In this document: positions 1 to 6,510 of the stretch, piece by piece
Layout: each line of letters opens with the position of its first letter
How positions within the stretch are numbered: position 1 is the first letter of the stretch
Assembly: GCA_041686915.1 (NCBI GenBank)
Contig: JAWLDB010000073.1
Location: 1-12,062 of the forward strand
Length of the DNA: 12,062 bases
Source: JAWLDB01 sp041686915
GTDB taxonomy: Bacteria > Bacillota > UBA994 > UBA5500
Direction: 5' to 3'
The notes under the pieces: generated by a model
Told to the model about the DNA's origin: nothing
The model's database searches: none
The model's input: the letters and a program-made list of their open reading frames with translations, nothing else
Position numbers and translations under genes: made by a program

Positions 1-47
1 CCTTCTTACCGCGTAGAACAACGTCTCTTTTAGGATGTCTACTTTTA

Positions 48-76
48 TGGGCTCAGTTCACAGTCCCTTCGTCTCA
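48..76. repeat. Degenerate copy (right half) of the GGGAC-N-GTCCC palindrome family
   Basis: Bases 60-76 read as a clean right half of the palindrome family: A, then GTCCCTTCGTCTCA. This is the reverse complement of the left arm TGAGACGAAGGGAC at the very end of the window (12049-12062). The expected left arm at 48-61 matches its partner at only about 6 of 14 positions, so this copy has decayed or was always a half unit. It lies upstream of the peptidase gene. The rest of 1-289 holds no convincing gene. A short inverted repeat AATAC-N8-GTATT at 195-212 is the only other structure I see there, and no clear sigma-A promoter stands out. Confidence 0.5.
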
Positions 77-289
77 CTATCTGCTACTCTTTCTTGGTAT
101 ATTCATCACTCGCCTTTCCATATGACTGCTCGTCCCCCTGTCCTACAGCGCTCTGAAAGTTTGTGCTTGGAAGGATAACTGCGTTTATGTACCGAATACC
201 CTTTAGAGTATTTTGAGCGGAGTTAAGCGTCGTTAGAAGGCGCAAGCTATCATCGTTACGACGCACCCGTAAACAAAAGGAGGGTTCAT

Positions 290-2092
290 ATGCAAAAGCG
301 ACTGCACCGTTCTGAGGTTCCAGAGCATCTGACTTGGAACCTGAAGGACATCTTCGCAAGCGACGAGGCTTGGGAGCAAGAACTCGCAGCTGTAATCGCC
401 GACCTGCCAACAGTGACACAGTACAAGGGCAAGTTCTCTGAAGGTCCAAAGCCAATGCTCGATTGCTTTGAGGCTTCAGAAGAGCTGCAAAAACGCCTCT
501 TCCGCGTGGTCAGCTACGCTTCCCTGAAACAGTCTGGCGATGGCACTGATCCTGCCAACCAAATGCTGATGGGCCGCGCAATGTCGGCCGCTTCCCGCGC
601 TCAGGCCGAGACATCTTTCATTCGTTCCGAGGCGTTAAGCTTGCCGGAAGGCACTCTCGAGCGTTACATGCAAGAAGAGCCGAAGCTGAAAGAATTCGAG
701 CGCATGATCCAGAAGATGATTGCTGAGAAGCCGCACATGCTGCATCCTGACACCGAAATGGCCTTGGCAGCTCTCGGCGAAGTGCTCAGCGCTCCGTACA
801 CCATCTACAGCCGGTCAAAGGCAGCCGACATGACCTTCGATTCAATCCAGGACAGCCAGGGTAATACATATCCGATGTCCTTTGCACTTTACGAAGAAAC
901 CTACGAGAAGTCTCCTGACTTCACTCTGCGCCGCAATGCCTGGGAGTCCTTCACTAAGGGCCTCAAGGATTACCAGAACACTTATGGCGCTACCTGGGGT
1001 ACAGAGGTTAAGAAGAATGTCGTCACGGCCAAGTTGCGTGGCTACGAGTCTGCCACTCATATGATCCTCGCTGGTCAAGAGGTTGACCTCGAGGCCTACA
1101 GCAACCTGCACGACGTTATCCTTACCGAGCTTGCTCCGCATATGCGCCGCTACGCTCAGCTGCGTAAGCAGGTGCTCGGCCTGGATAAGATGCTCTACTG
1201 CGATATCGAGGCTCCGCTCGATCCGGAATTCAGCCCGTCTACCACTTTCGACGCTGCTTCCGAGATGATCCTGAACGGCTTGAAGGTACTCGGGCCTGAG
1301 TACGAAGCTATTATGGCTGAGGGTCTCAAGAACCGCTGGATCGACCTGGCCGACAATATCGGCAAGTCTACCGGCGCTTTCTGTAATAATGTTCCGGGAG
1401 TACATCCGTACATTCTCGTGACTTGGACCAACAGCATGCGTAACACCCTCATCCTGGCTCATGAGCTCGGCCATGGCGGCCATGGCGTCATGACTCAGCG
1501 CAATCAGCGCCTGAGCAACGCCCGCGGATCCATGTTCTTCACCGAGTCTCCAGCAATCATCAACGAGCTGCTCGTCGCCGACTATATTAAGAAGTCGACT
1601 GACGACCCACGCATGCATCGCTGGTTAGCCATGGGCTTACTCATGACTTACCACCACAACTTCGTGCGTCACCTGATCGAGGGTGAGCTGCAGCGCCGCA
1701 TCTACGTTCTGGCCGAGAAGGGCCAACCGATTACGGCTAACGTGCTCAGCCGCGTGCAGGGCGAGATCCTGGAAGAGTTCTGGGGCGGCGAAGTTGAGAT
1801 TGACGAGGGCGCTCGCCTGACTTGGATGCGCCAACCGCACTACTACATGGGTCTCTATCCGTACAGCTACTCTGCCGGCCTTACCATCGGTACAGCAGTT
1901 GCCAAGGCTATTCAGGAAGAGGGCCAGCCGGTAGTAGACAAGTGGATTGAAGTGCTCAAGTCTGGTGGCAGTAAACCGCCGATCGACCTGGCCAAGATGG
2001 CTGGCGTAGACATGACCAACCCGGACGCAATCCGCAAGGCCGTGGCTTACGTTGGCGAGTTGGTCGACACAGTGGTAGAAAGCTTCAAATAA
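290..2092 (+). CDS. pepF: M3-family zinc oligoendopeptidase (PepF-like)
   Basis: A 600-residue cytoplasmic metallopeptidase expected to cleave short peptides, contributing to peptide turnover. The M3 zinc motif is HELGHGGH at residues 391-398: His391 and His395 bind zinc and Glu392 is the catalytic base. FTESPAIINE follows, with Glu419 the probable third zinc ligand 24 residues after His395. A C-terminal HYYMGLYPYSYSAGL block supplies the Tyr/His residues that bind substrate in this family. There is no signal peptide. Length agrees with PepF/PepB-type enzymes (about 590-610 residues). The ATG start has AAGGAGGG five bases upstream. The gene is monocistronic, followed 13 bases later by a hairpin terminator. 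Family assignment is secure; PepF subfamily rather than another M3B group is inferred from length and motif. Confidence 0.93.
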   Translation: MQKRLHRSEVPEHLTWNLKDIFASDEAWEQELAAVIADLPTVTQYKGKFSEGPKPMLDCFEASEELQKRLFRVVSYASLKQSGDGTDPANQMLMGRAMSAASRAQAETSFIRSEALSLPEGTLERYMQEEPKLKEFERMIQKMIAEKPHMLHPDTEMALAALGEVLSAPYTIYSRSKAADMTFDSIQDSQGNTYPMSFALYEETYEKSPDFTLRRNAWESFTKGLKDYQNTYGATWGTEVKKNVVTAKLRGYESATHMILAGQEVDLEAYSNLHDVILTELAPHMRRYAQLRKQVLGLDKMLYCDIEAPLDPEFSPSTTFDAASEMILNGLKVLGPEYEAIMAEGLKNRWIDLADNIGKSTGAFCNNVPGVHPYILVTWTNSMRNTLILAHELGHGGHGVMTQRNQRLSNARGSMFFTESPAIINELLVADYIKKSTDDPRMHRWLAMGLLMTYHHNFVRHLIEGELQRRIYVLAEKGQPITANVLSRVQGEILEEFWGGEVEIDEGARLTWMRQPHYYMGLYPYSYSAGLTIGTAVAKAIQEEGQPVVDKWIEVLKSGGSKPPIDLAKMAGVDMTNPDAIRKAVAYVGELVDTVVESFK

Positions 2093-2105
2093 GCTATGAC
2101 ACAGA

Positions 2106-2140
2106 CAGGGCTTCCCTTCGCGGGAAGCCCTGGATTTATT
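2106..2140 (+). terminator. Intrinsic terminator of the M3 peptidase gene
   Basis: A perfect 11-bp stem, CAGGGCTTCCC (2106-2116) and GGGAAGCCCTG (2122-2132), closes a TTCGC loop and is followed by GATTTATT. The U-tract is short and interrupted. The position, 13 bases after the stop codon and between convergent genes, supports a terminator for the plus-strand peptidase. Confidence 0.8.
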
Positions 2141-2171
2141 GCGTGGGACGTTGGACACGTCATGCCCGCTG

Positions 2172-2202
2172 TGAGACAGATGGGACTGCCCCATCTGTCT
2201 CA
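2172..2202. repeat. Palindromic repeat, 31 bp, TGAGACAGATGGG arms
   Basis: Arms TGAGACAGATGGG (2172-2184) and CCCATCTGTCTCA (2190-2202) are perfectly complementary over 13 bp around ACTGC. It sits between the convergent peptidase and permease B genes, 11 bases beyond the permease stop codon. The core GGGACTGCCCC is one base away from the family core GGGACTGTCCC, and this copy is 31 rather than 29 bp. It may serve as a 3' hairpin for the minus-strand transcript, but no T-run follows. Confidence 0.8.
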
Positions 2203-2213
2203 ATCACCTCACC

Positions 2214-2930
2214 TTACCCCTGTGACTTCAAGGTGACCCTGCGGATCAGCAGGAAGCTGATGGCTGCTGCACCGGTAGCCGCAACCAGGAAGCTGATGGT
2301 TGCTGTGTATGGATTGGGCGGGGCGCTGGTAAACCCAAATACTGTGGTAAAGAAACCGGCCAATCCGCGGGATAGGGCCCCATCCACCCAGTGGTCGAAG
2401 AAAGTGATAACGAGCCCGGTAAGCACTGGAGATACGGAGATCATCATCCGGAACAGCTTGTTACTACGGTGATACAGCATTCCAATCATCCAACCCAGGT
2501 GGGTCAGGCAGGTGTAAAGGGCAAAGGACCACGCCAGCAAAGTTAGAGGTGATGTTATCCTGTAGAGTTGCGTCAGCATGCTTTCATAGTGGATAAGTGT
2601 CCCAATGAACGTACTAAGGATGGTGTCTATTGTTGCCATGAAGGCAGCTATGCTGATCAATGCCAGGGCAGTCCCGGTATAATAGCGTTTGCGTGAAACA
2701 TTGTTGGCTTGCATAAATCGGAAACCCGTAGTAAAGGCGTTCAGCCCGACGATGAAAATGAAGATTGCCGACGCCAGGTCAATACCACCAATCTGCAAGC
2801 TGTTCCCCCCGCCACGCGTTATACAGCTGGCAGCAAACAGAGAGAGCCCGATCACTATGGCGTAGAATACCATTAGTGAACGCCTTGAGTCGTGAATGTG
2901 AAACTTGGTTATTTTAAGTGCACTATGCAC
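2214..2930 (-). CDS. ABC-2-type permease B of a YtrA-regulated transporter
   Basis: A 238-residue membrane protein with about six hydrophobic segments, the last gene of the operon. It has the same length as the upstream gene's product (3026-3742) and aligns without gaps. Shared blocks include the GLSL segment of TM1, IGGID(L/F)ASA, FALYT, MLY(H/Y)RSN, PNPY and the C-terminal ISFLLIRR...SQG, so the two are tandem paralogues. I chose the GTG at 2930: it has AAGGGG eight bases upstream and gives the same N-terminal spacing as the paralogue. A longer reading frame reaching 2999 would run through a palindromic repeat and is less likely. It probably pairs with permease A and the ATPase at 3753-4616. 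Substrate unknown; YtrA-type systems are commonly induced by cell-envelope antibiotics, but nothing here proves that role. Confidence 0.8.
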   Translation of the reverse strand: MHSALKITKFHIHDSRRSLMVFYAIVIGLSLFAASCITRGGGNSLQIGGIDLASAIFIFIVGLNAFTTGFRFMQANNVSRKRYYTGTALALISIAAFMATIDTILSTFIGTLIHYESMLTQLYRITSPLTLLAWSFALYTCLTHLGWMIGMLYHRSNKLFRMMISVSPVLTGLVITFFDHWVDGALSRGLAGFFTTVFGFTSAPPNPYTATISFLVAATGAAAISFLLIRRVTLKSQG

Positions 2931-2969
2931 ATTGCTCACCCCTTCTTGGTTAGTAAGGTTGGGTATCTC

Positions 2970-2998
2970 TGAGCCTAAGGGACAGTCCCCTCGTCTCA
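2970..2998. repeat. Palindromic repeat, 29 bp, between the two permease genes
   Basis: Left arm TGAGCCTAAGGGAC and right arm GTCCCCTCGTCTCA flank a central A at 2984; 11 of 14 positions pair. It occupies the 95-base gap between permease A and permease B, where the other operon junctions are overlapping or 10 bases apart. This suggests it was inserted into the operon. Confidence 0.75.
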
Positions 2999-3025
2999 TT
3001 CCCTCTTCACCGTGGCCCTGGTGTC

Positions 3026-3742
3026 TTATCCTTGTGACCTAAATGCGATACGGCGGATGAGCAGGAAGCTGATTGCTGCTACCACAACTGCCCCTAGCAA
3101 AAGACTGGCGACCGCTATGTATGGATTGGGCGTAGAGGTCGAGAAGCCAAACGCTGTGCTGAACAGGTTCTTCAATGCTCGCGGTGCTGCGCCGTCAGTC
3201 AGGTAATTTAGGATGACCAAGATTAGATAGAATAGCAATGGTGATAGCGAAATCAGCATCTGTAGCAGTCTGTTGCTGCGGTAATAAAGCATGGTGATCA
3301 TAAAACCTGAGATAGCTAGGGCGGTGTACAGAGCGAACGTCCAAGGCAACACGGTAAGCGGTGAGGTTGTGCCGTAAAGCTGTGTCTGCAGACACTCATA
3401 AGGAATAAGTGTCCTCAGAAATGTACCATACACCGTATCAACCGTTGCCAAGACCGCCGCGATGATGATTAACGCTTGAACAGTTCCAACGAAGAACTTC
3501 ATCCGTGATACGTTCTTGGCCAGGGTAAACCGGAAGGCTGTGCTGAAGCTGTTCAGGCCCAGAATTAAGACAAACACAGCCGATGCAAAGTCAATGCCGC
3601 CGATGATTGCACCTTCCCCGACGTTATGCCAGATGGAGAAGGCGGCTATCAACGAAAGCCCGATAATGAGGGCATAGAATATGCCAATCGGCTTTCTGGC
3701 ATCTTGCAGCTGTAGCCTGGTTACGAGAAATGCCTTATTCAT
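3026..3742 (-). CDS. ABC-2-type permease A of a YtrA-regulated transporter
   Basis: A 238-residue integral membrane protein with six predicted helices at about residues 18-37, 50-68, 86-104, 130-151, 163-182 and 208-229. There is no ATPase motif, so it is the membrane subunit for the ATPase encoded just upstream. I chose the ATG at 3742: AAGG lies eight bases upstream, overlapping the ATPase stop region, which suggests translational coupling across the 10-base gap. An in-frame GTG nine bases earlier is possible. The product is the same length as permease B and clearly homologous, so a heterodimeric channel is plausible. Family resemblance is to the small ABC-2 permeases of ytr-like operons; the substrate cannot be read from the sequence. 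Confidence 0.82.
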   Translation of the reverse strand: MNKAFLVTRLQLQDARKPIGIFYALIIGLSLIAAFSIWHNVGEGAIIGGIDFASAVFVLILGLNSFSTAFRFTLAKNVSRMKFFVGTVQALIIIAAVLATVDTVYGTFLRTLIPYECLQTQLYGTTSPLTVLPWTFALYTALAISGFMITMLYYRSNRLLQMLISLSPLLFYLILVILNYLTDGAAPRALKNLFSTAFGFSTSTPNPYIAVASLLLGAVVVAAISFLLIRRIAFRSQG

Positions 3743-3752
3743 GTAGCTCACC

Positions 3753-4616
3753 TTAGGCGTTAGTTAAGCTGATAAACAGCTTCTGCAGTTCCACCTTGCC
3801 AATATCCAGGCTAAGCTCTCGAGCTAGGCTTGCATCCTTGTTTTGCAACTCTTCCAGAACTGTGACCGACTTGAACTTGCCCATTGTCTGGACACCAGCA
3901 CATTTCTTGCCTTCCGCAAAGCTGTCGACCTTGGATGCCTCTCCAGATACAGTATAGGCGCGTGCAAGCAAGTCTTCCACCGGTTGCTTCAAGATAATTT
4001 GACCTTCCTTGATGATAATGGCTTCCTCCAGCACGTCTGCCACTTCCTCAATCAGGTGCGTGGAGATGATCACCGTTTTAGGGTTGGTGCTGTAGTTGGC
4101 AATCAGCTCCCGGTAGAACAGTTCGCGATGATTGGCGTCAAGCCCAAGCACAGGCTCGTCATAAATGACCACCTCAGCGTTTGAAGCCAAGGCAATGATG
4201 GCTTTGAAGATAGAAGAGTAGCCTGTCGAGAGCTCTTTAACCCGCTTGTTCACATTCAGTCCGAACTTCTTGGTAAGCTCCAGGGCGTACGGCATATCAA
4301 AACCTGGGTAGAAGATCTTGCTCCAATTGAAGGTCTCCTTCACCGTGAAGCGTGGGGGATAGAGGTTCTCTTCCATCATGTAGAACATCCTGCCCAGCAC
4401 AGCGTCATTCTCCAACACTGGTTGGCCATCGAGTCTAATCTCTCCATCGGTTGGGAAGAGGCGGTTGGTCAGGAGATTAAGCAGTGTTGTCTTTCCCGCT
4501 CCATTTCTACCCAGTAGTCCGTAGATTTTGCCCGGCTCAATGGTTAGGTTGACATTGTCCAAGGCTCGGGTCGAACCATATGCTTTGGATACTCCGTGAA
4601 AAACGATTGTGCTCAT
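3753..4616 (-). CDS. ABC transporter ATP-binding protein, YtrB-like
   Basis: A 287-residue cytoplasmic ATPase that should power the two permeases downstream. Walker A is GRNGAGKTT at residues 36-44. The ABC signature reads LSTGYSS (129-135), a variant seen in YtrB-like ATPases in place of LSGGQ. Walker B is VVIYDEPVLGLD (149-160) with catalytic Glu154, and the switch His is His187 in ISTHL. The usual Q-loop Gln is not obvious: the FYMMEEN stretch at 78-84 carries Glu there. After about residue 215 a C-terminal extension of some 70 residues is typical of antibiotic-response exporter ATPases. The ATG overlaps the regulator's TGA by four bases (ATGA), a sign of coupled translation. The operon layout, regulator then ATPase then permeases, matches YtrA-type systems. 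Confidence 0.93.
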   Translation of the reverse strand: MSTIVFHGVSKAYGSTRALDNVNLTIEPGKIYGLLGRNGAGKTTLLNLLTNRLFPTDGEIRLDGQPVLENDAVLGRMFYMMEENLYPPRFTVKETFNWSKIFYPGFDMPYALELTKKFGLNVNKRVKELSTGYSSIFKAIIALASNAEVVIYDEPVLGLDANHRELFYRELIANYSTNPKTVIISTHLIEEVADVLEEAIIIKEGQIILKQPVEDLLARAYTVSGEASKVDSFAEGKKCAGVQTMGKFKSVTVLEELQNKDASLARELSLDIGKVELQKLFISLTNA

Positions 4617-4981
4617 TTCTTCCTGCCCCTTTCCAACATTGCAGTGACTTCTTCAACAGATATGCCAAGCTTTGCGGCCTCTTCCAGTAAGCTAAGAATG
4701 TAAGTCTGGAAGAAGCTCTCCTTGCGCTTTTGCAGGATCATTTCCTTTGCGCCTGTCGCCACAAACATGCCTACACCTCGCCTCTTGTACACTATGCCTT
4801 CATCAACCAGCAGGTTTAACCCCTTACCTGCTGTAGCCGGATTGATCTTCAGTGTGACAGCCAGCTCGGTGGTGGATGCCACCTGCGACTCCTCCTCAAA
4901 GATGCCCTTCAGGATATCATCTTCGATGGCCTCTGCCAGCTGCAAGTAAATCGGTTTCTCGCTGTTAAAGTCTAGTCTCAA
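4613..4981 (-). CDS. GntR-family transcriptional repressor, YtrA subfamily
   Basis: A 122-residue DNA-binding protein. Residues 1 to about 75 form the GntR winged helix: the KPIYLQLAEAIEDDILKG entry helix, the recognition region around INPATAGKGLNLL, and the wing GIVYKRRGVGMFV. The remaining 45 or so residues are a short helical dimerisation tail, the hallmark of the YtrA subfamily, which lacks a large ligand-binding domain. The TTG start at 4981 has GGAGG seven bases upstream. It is the first gene of the operon, and an inverted repeat overlaps the -10 box of the promoter in front of it, so autorepression of the whole operon is likely. In characterised relatives repression is relieved by cell-wall-active peptides; that is family knowledge, not seen here. 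Confidence 0.92.
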   Translation of the reverse strand: MRLDFNSEKPIYLQLAEAIEDDILKGIFEEESQVASTTELAVTLKINPATAGKGLNLLVDEGIVYKRRGVGMFVATGAKEMILQKRKESFFQTYILSLLEEAAKLGISVEEVTAMLERGRKK

Positions 4982-5014
4982 TACTGCACCTCCTCGCGGC
5001 TCATGGTCAGCTAG

Positions 5015-5038
5015 TTGGTCAATTGGTTAAATGGTTAA
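5015..5038. repeat. Three tandem octamers in the operon's 5' leader
   Basis: TTGGTCAA, TTGGTTAA and ATGGTTAA follow each other without spacers at 5015-5022, 5023-5030 and 5031-5038. A looser fourth copy, ATGGTCAG, lies at 5003-5010. On the minus strand they fall between the promoter and the regulator's ribosome binding site, so they are transcribed as leader. They could be a second binding site array, or a low-complexity repeat without function. Confidence 0.55.
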
Positions 5039-5043
5039 TTACT

Positions 5044-5082
5044 GTTGTAACTAACTATACAACCGGATGAGTGCTATGTCAA
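5044..5082 (-). promoter_or_regulatory. Sigma-A promoter with overlapping inverted-repeat operator
   Basis: Read on the minus strand: -35 TTGACA (5082-5077, perfect), a 17-base spacer (5076-5060), and -10 TATAGT (5059-5054, one mismatch to TATAAT). A 20-bp perfect inverted repeat GTTGTA-N8-TACAAC at 5044-5063 covers the -10 box and the probable start of transcription. A dimeric repressor bound there would block RNA polymerase. The YtrA-type regulator is the first gene transcribed, so it is the natural candidate to bind this site. The promoter call is strong; the operator assignment is inference. Confidence 0.83.
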
Positions 5083-5113
5083 CACCTGCCATGGAATAAT
5101 GTTCTTAACTAGC

Positions 5114-5130
5114 GTGGCAGCGTCTGCCAC
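5114..5130. other. Short hairpin between the divergent transporter promoter and a broken gene
   Basis: GTGGCAG (5114-5120) and CTGCCAC (5124-5130) form a perfect 7-bp stem with a CGT loop. No T-run follows on either strand, so a terminator is doubtful. It is the only clear structure in 5083-5215 apart from the promoter next to it. Confidence 0.4.
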
Positions 5131-5215
5131 ACAGTTTAATACCTTGAGCAAATTGCTCATACGGTGTAAAGTTATGGTTGTCGTATTGAAGTTTTGTGAG
5201 GTGTGCCTAAAGAAG

Positions 5216-5596
5216 ATGGGACAATCGTGGAGTGGAATTAAGCAGAGATTAGAAGAGGATCTGCTCTGTGCATCGCTTCAGGGAAGAGTCAGGTATTTCA
5301 CCACAAAGTACAAGGATTAGCACGACGAGTCAGGACGAATAGCGATTATCGTTGATGGCAATGAGGTCCTGCAGGGTAATATATTCAGGTATTATATTAT
5401 AGGGGCTACAGGGAAATCTTCTAATCCACTAATTAGACTCTTGGCCATTCTGGACAGACGGGTAGGTAAGAGAACCTTGAGGAAAATACGGGGTTCTTTA
5501 TCAGAGCAACCCGTATGGCTACAGTACTTCTATGTGTTGAGACTTGTGTCAGAGGGATTGGCTAGTGCTGTATCAAGGCAATCCTCTATAGAGTGA
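5216..5596 (+). pseudogene. Broken gene resembling the SF0329 family of unknown function
   Basis: From the ATG at 5216 the frame reads MGQSWSGIKQRLEEDLL..., with GTGAGGTG about 12 bases upstream as a weak ribosome site. It meets an in-frame TAG at codon 35 (5318-5320). Beyond it the same frame stays open to a TGA at 5594-5596 and remains protein-like: HDESGRIAIIVDGNEV, then NPLIRLLAILDRRVGKRTL, then EQPVWLQYFYVLRLVSEG. The opening WSGIKQRLEE...LQGRVRY, the DGNEV stretch and the LDRRVGKR motif are what I associate with the uncharacterised SF0329 family. In relatives, as I recall them, a further 60-80 residues separate the DG-EV and DRR-GKR parts, so this copy seems to have an internal deletion as well as the stop. 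Both signs point to a pseudogene. Two separate small proteins, or stop-codon readthrough, are less likely. Confidence 0.7.
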
Positions 5597-5633
5597 GTTC
5601 TTGCTGAGATCGCGTGAAATTAGGTGAAGAAAA

Positions 5634-6368
5634 GTGGCAACAGAAAAGTGTAATTCAGACCACATGGATCAACATCGTGGGCAGTCGATGAAAGTTATTG
5701 CCCGCATCCGTACAGATTTCCCAACCAAGTTTGGCATTCCGCGCCAGAGTGGACTCGTTGACGCTGTCAAAGGGGTTATCGTGTTCGAGCAGGAATATCG
5801 CAATCCCGATGCACTGCGCGGGTTGGAGGAATTCTCTCATATCTGGCTCATCTGGGAGTTCTCTGAAGCTGTGCGAGACACATGGTCTCCGACGGTGCGG
5901 CCTCCCCGCTTAGGAGGTAACACTCGGATGGGCGTTTTCGCTACACGTTCACCCTTTCGCCCCAATCCCCTCGGACTTTCGTGCGTCAAACTGGATAGCA
6001 TCGAGTTGCACTCAGACCTGGGACCCATTCTGCACGTCTCAGGAGCCGACCTGCTGGACAACACCCCCATCTATGACATTAAACCTTATCTATCCTACAC
6101 CGATAGTCATCCGGGATCATCTGGTGGATATACTGACCATTTGCAGGGCTACGAGTTAAAGGTAGAATTCCCTGAAGAGATGCTTCGACTGTTTCCTGAA
6201 GAACGGCGGGAAGCGCTCCTAGGTGTACTAGCCCACGACCCCAGGCCATCGTATCAGAAGGACCCCAAGCGCATTTATGGCCTAGAGTTTGCGGGATTTG
6301 ACATCAGGTTCACGGTGCACGGTGATGTGCTGATCGTCTGCGAAGTTGTGGCAAACCCGAACAACTAG
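5634..6368 (+). CDS. trmO: tRNA (adenine(37)-N6)-methyltransferase TrmO
   Basis: TrmO (TsaA/YaeB family) uses S-adenosylmethionine to methylate N6-threonylcarbamoyladenosine at position 37 of tRNA-Thr, improving decoding. Family signatures are present: KFGIPRQSGLV (32-42), FATRSPFRPNPLG (102-114), DNTPIYDIKPY (142-152) and DPRPSY (202-207). The protein is a single beta-barrel core plus a C-terminal region, 244 residues from the GTG at 5634, which has AGGTGA seven bases upstream. ATGs at 5664 and 5688 (MKVIARIRTDFP) would give 234 or 226 residues and suit the family's usual N-terminus better, but have weaker ribosome sites. The last codons, AACAACTAG, lie in a segment also found just before the hydrolase at 10149, so the 3' end of trmO borders a duplicated block. 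Confidence 0.93.
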   Translation: MATEKCNSDHMDQHRGQSMKVIARIRTDFPTKFGIPRQSGLVDAVKGVIVFEQEYRNPDALRGLEEFSHIWLIWEFSEAVRDTWSPTVRPPRLGGNTRMGVFATRSPFRPNPLGLSCVKLDSIELHSDLGPILHVSGADLLDNTPIYDIKPYLSYTDSHPGSSGGYTDHLQGYELKVEFPEEMLRLFPEERREALLGVLAHDPRPSYQKDPKRIYGLEFAGFDIRFTVHGDVLIVCEVVANPNN

Positions 6369-6380
6369 AGGAGGGGCCTT

Positions 6381-6450
6381 ATGATCGAACTAAAGGGTTT
6401 TATGCGGGCTATGCACAGCGGCAGACATGGAAGAGATGCTTAAGCCTAAC
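6381..6450 (+). pseudogene. Deletion remnant of a serine hydrolase gene
   Basis: This scar joins two distant pieces of the intact hydrolase gene at 10149-11498. Bases 6381-6415, plus about 21 bases upstream carrying the AGAGGAGG ribosome site, match 10128-10183 at about 50 of 56 positions, including the ATG (6381 corresponds to 10149). Bases 6416-6450 then match 10965-11000 with a single missing base (CAGACATGG against CAGACAGTGG). Some 780 bp of the middle of the gene are therefore absent, and the 3' part is not detectable after 6450. The simplest reading is a second copy of the hydrolase gene that stood directly behind trmO and has been deleted. It encodes nothing useful. Confidence 0.85.
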
Positions 6451-6468
6451 CTCAGTTCCCCAAAGAAG

Positions 6469-6491
6469 AACAGCGCCACCGGGGCGCTGTT
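6469..6491 (-). terminator. Intrinsic terminator of the GNAT gene
   Basis: AACAGCGCC (6469-6477) and GGCGCTGTT (6483-6491) form a perfect 9-bp stem. On the minus strand the stem is followed by CTTCTTT, a T-rich tract, 20 bases beyond the acetyltransferase stop codon. It may also stop plus-strand transcription from trmO, where the tract after the stem (TGCGATC) is poor. Confidence 0.75.
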
Positions 6492-6510
6492 TGCGATCAT
6501 ATGTGAATGC

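Noticed and set aside
84..455. Minus-strand 123-residue frame at the left edge
   Set aside because: It overlaps the start of the peptidase, is Arg-rich and low-quality, and has no motif.
842..1618. 258-residue open frame antisense to the peptidase gene
   Set aside because: It is a shadow of a well-supported M3 peptidase on the other strand and has no recognisable motif or ribosome site.
2214..2999. Longer start for permease B at 2999
   Set aside because: The extra 23 codons run through a palindromic repeat and break the exact length match with the paralogue; GTG at 2930 has a well-placed ribosome site.
5318..5320. TAG read as pyrrolysine or by programmed readthrough
   Set aside because: No PYLIS-like context or pyl genes are visible and the family is not known for it; the probable internal deletion favours a pseudogene.
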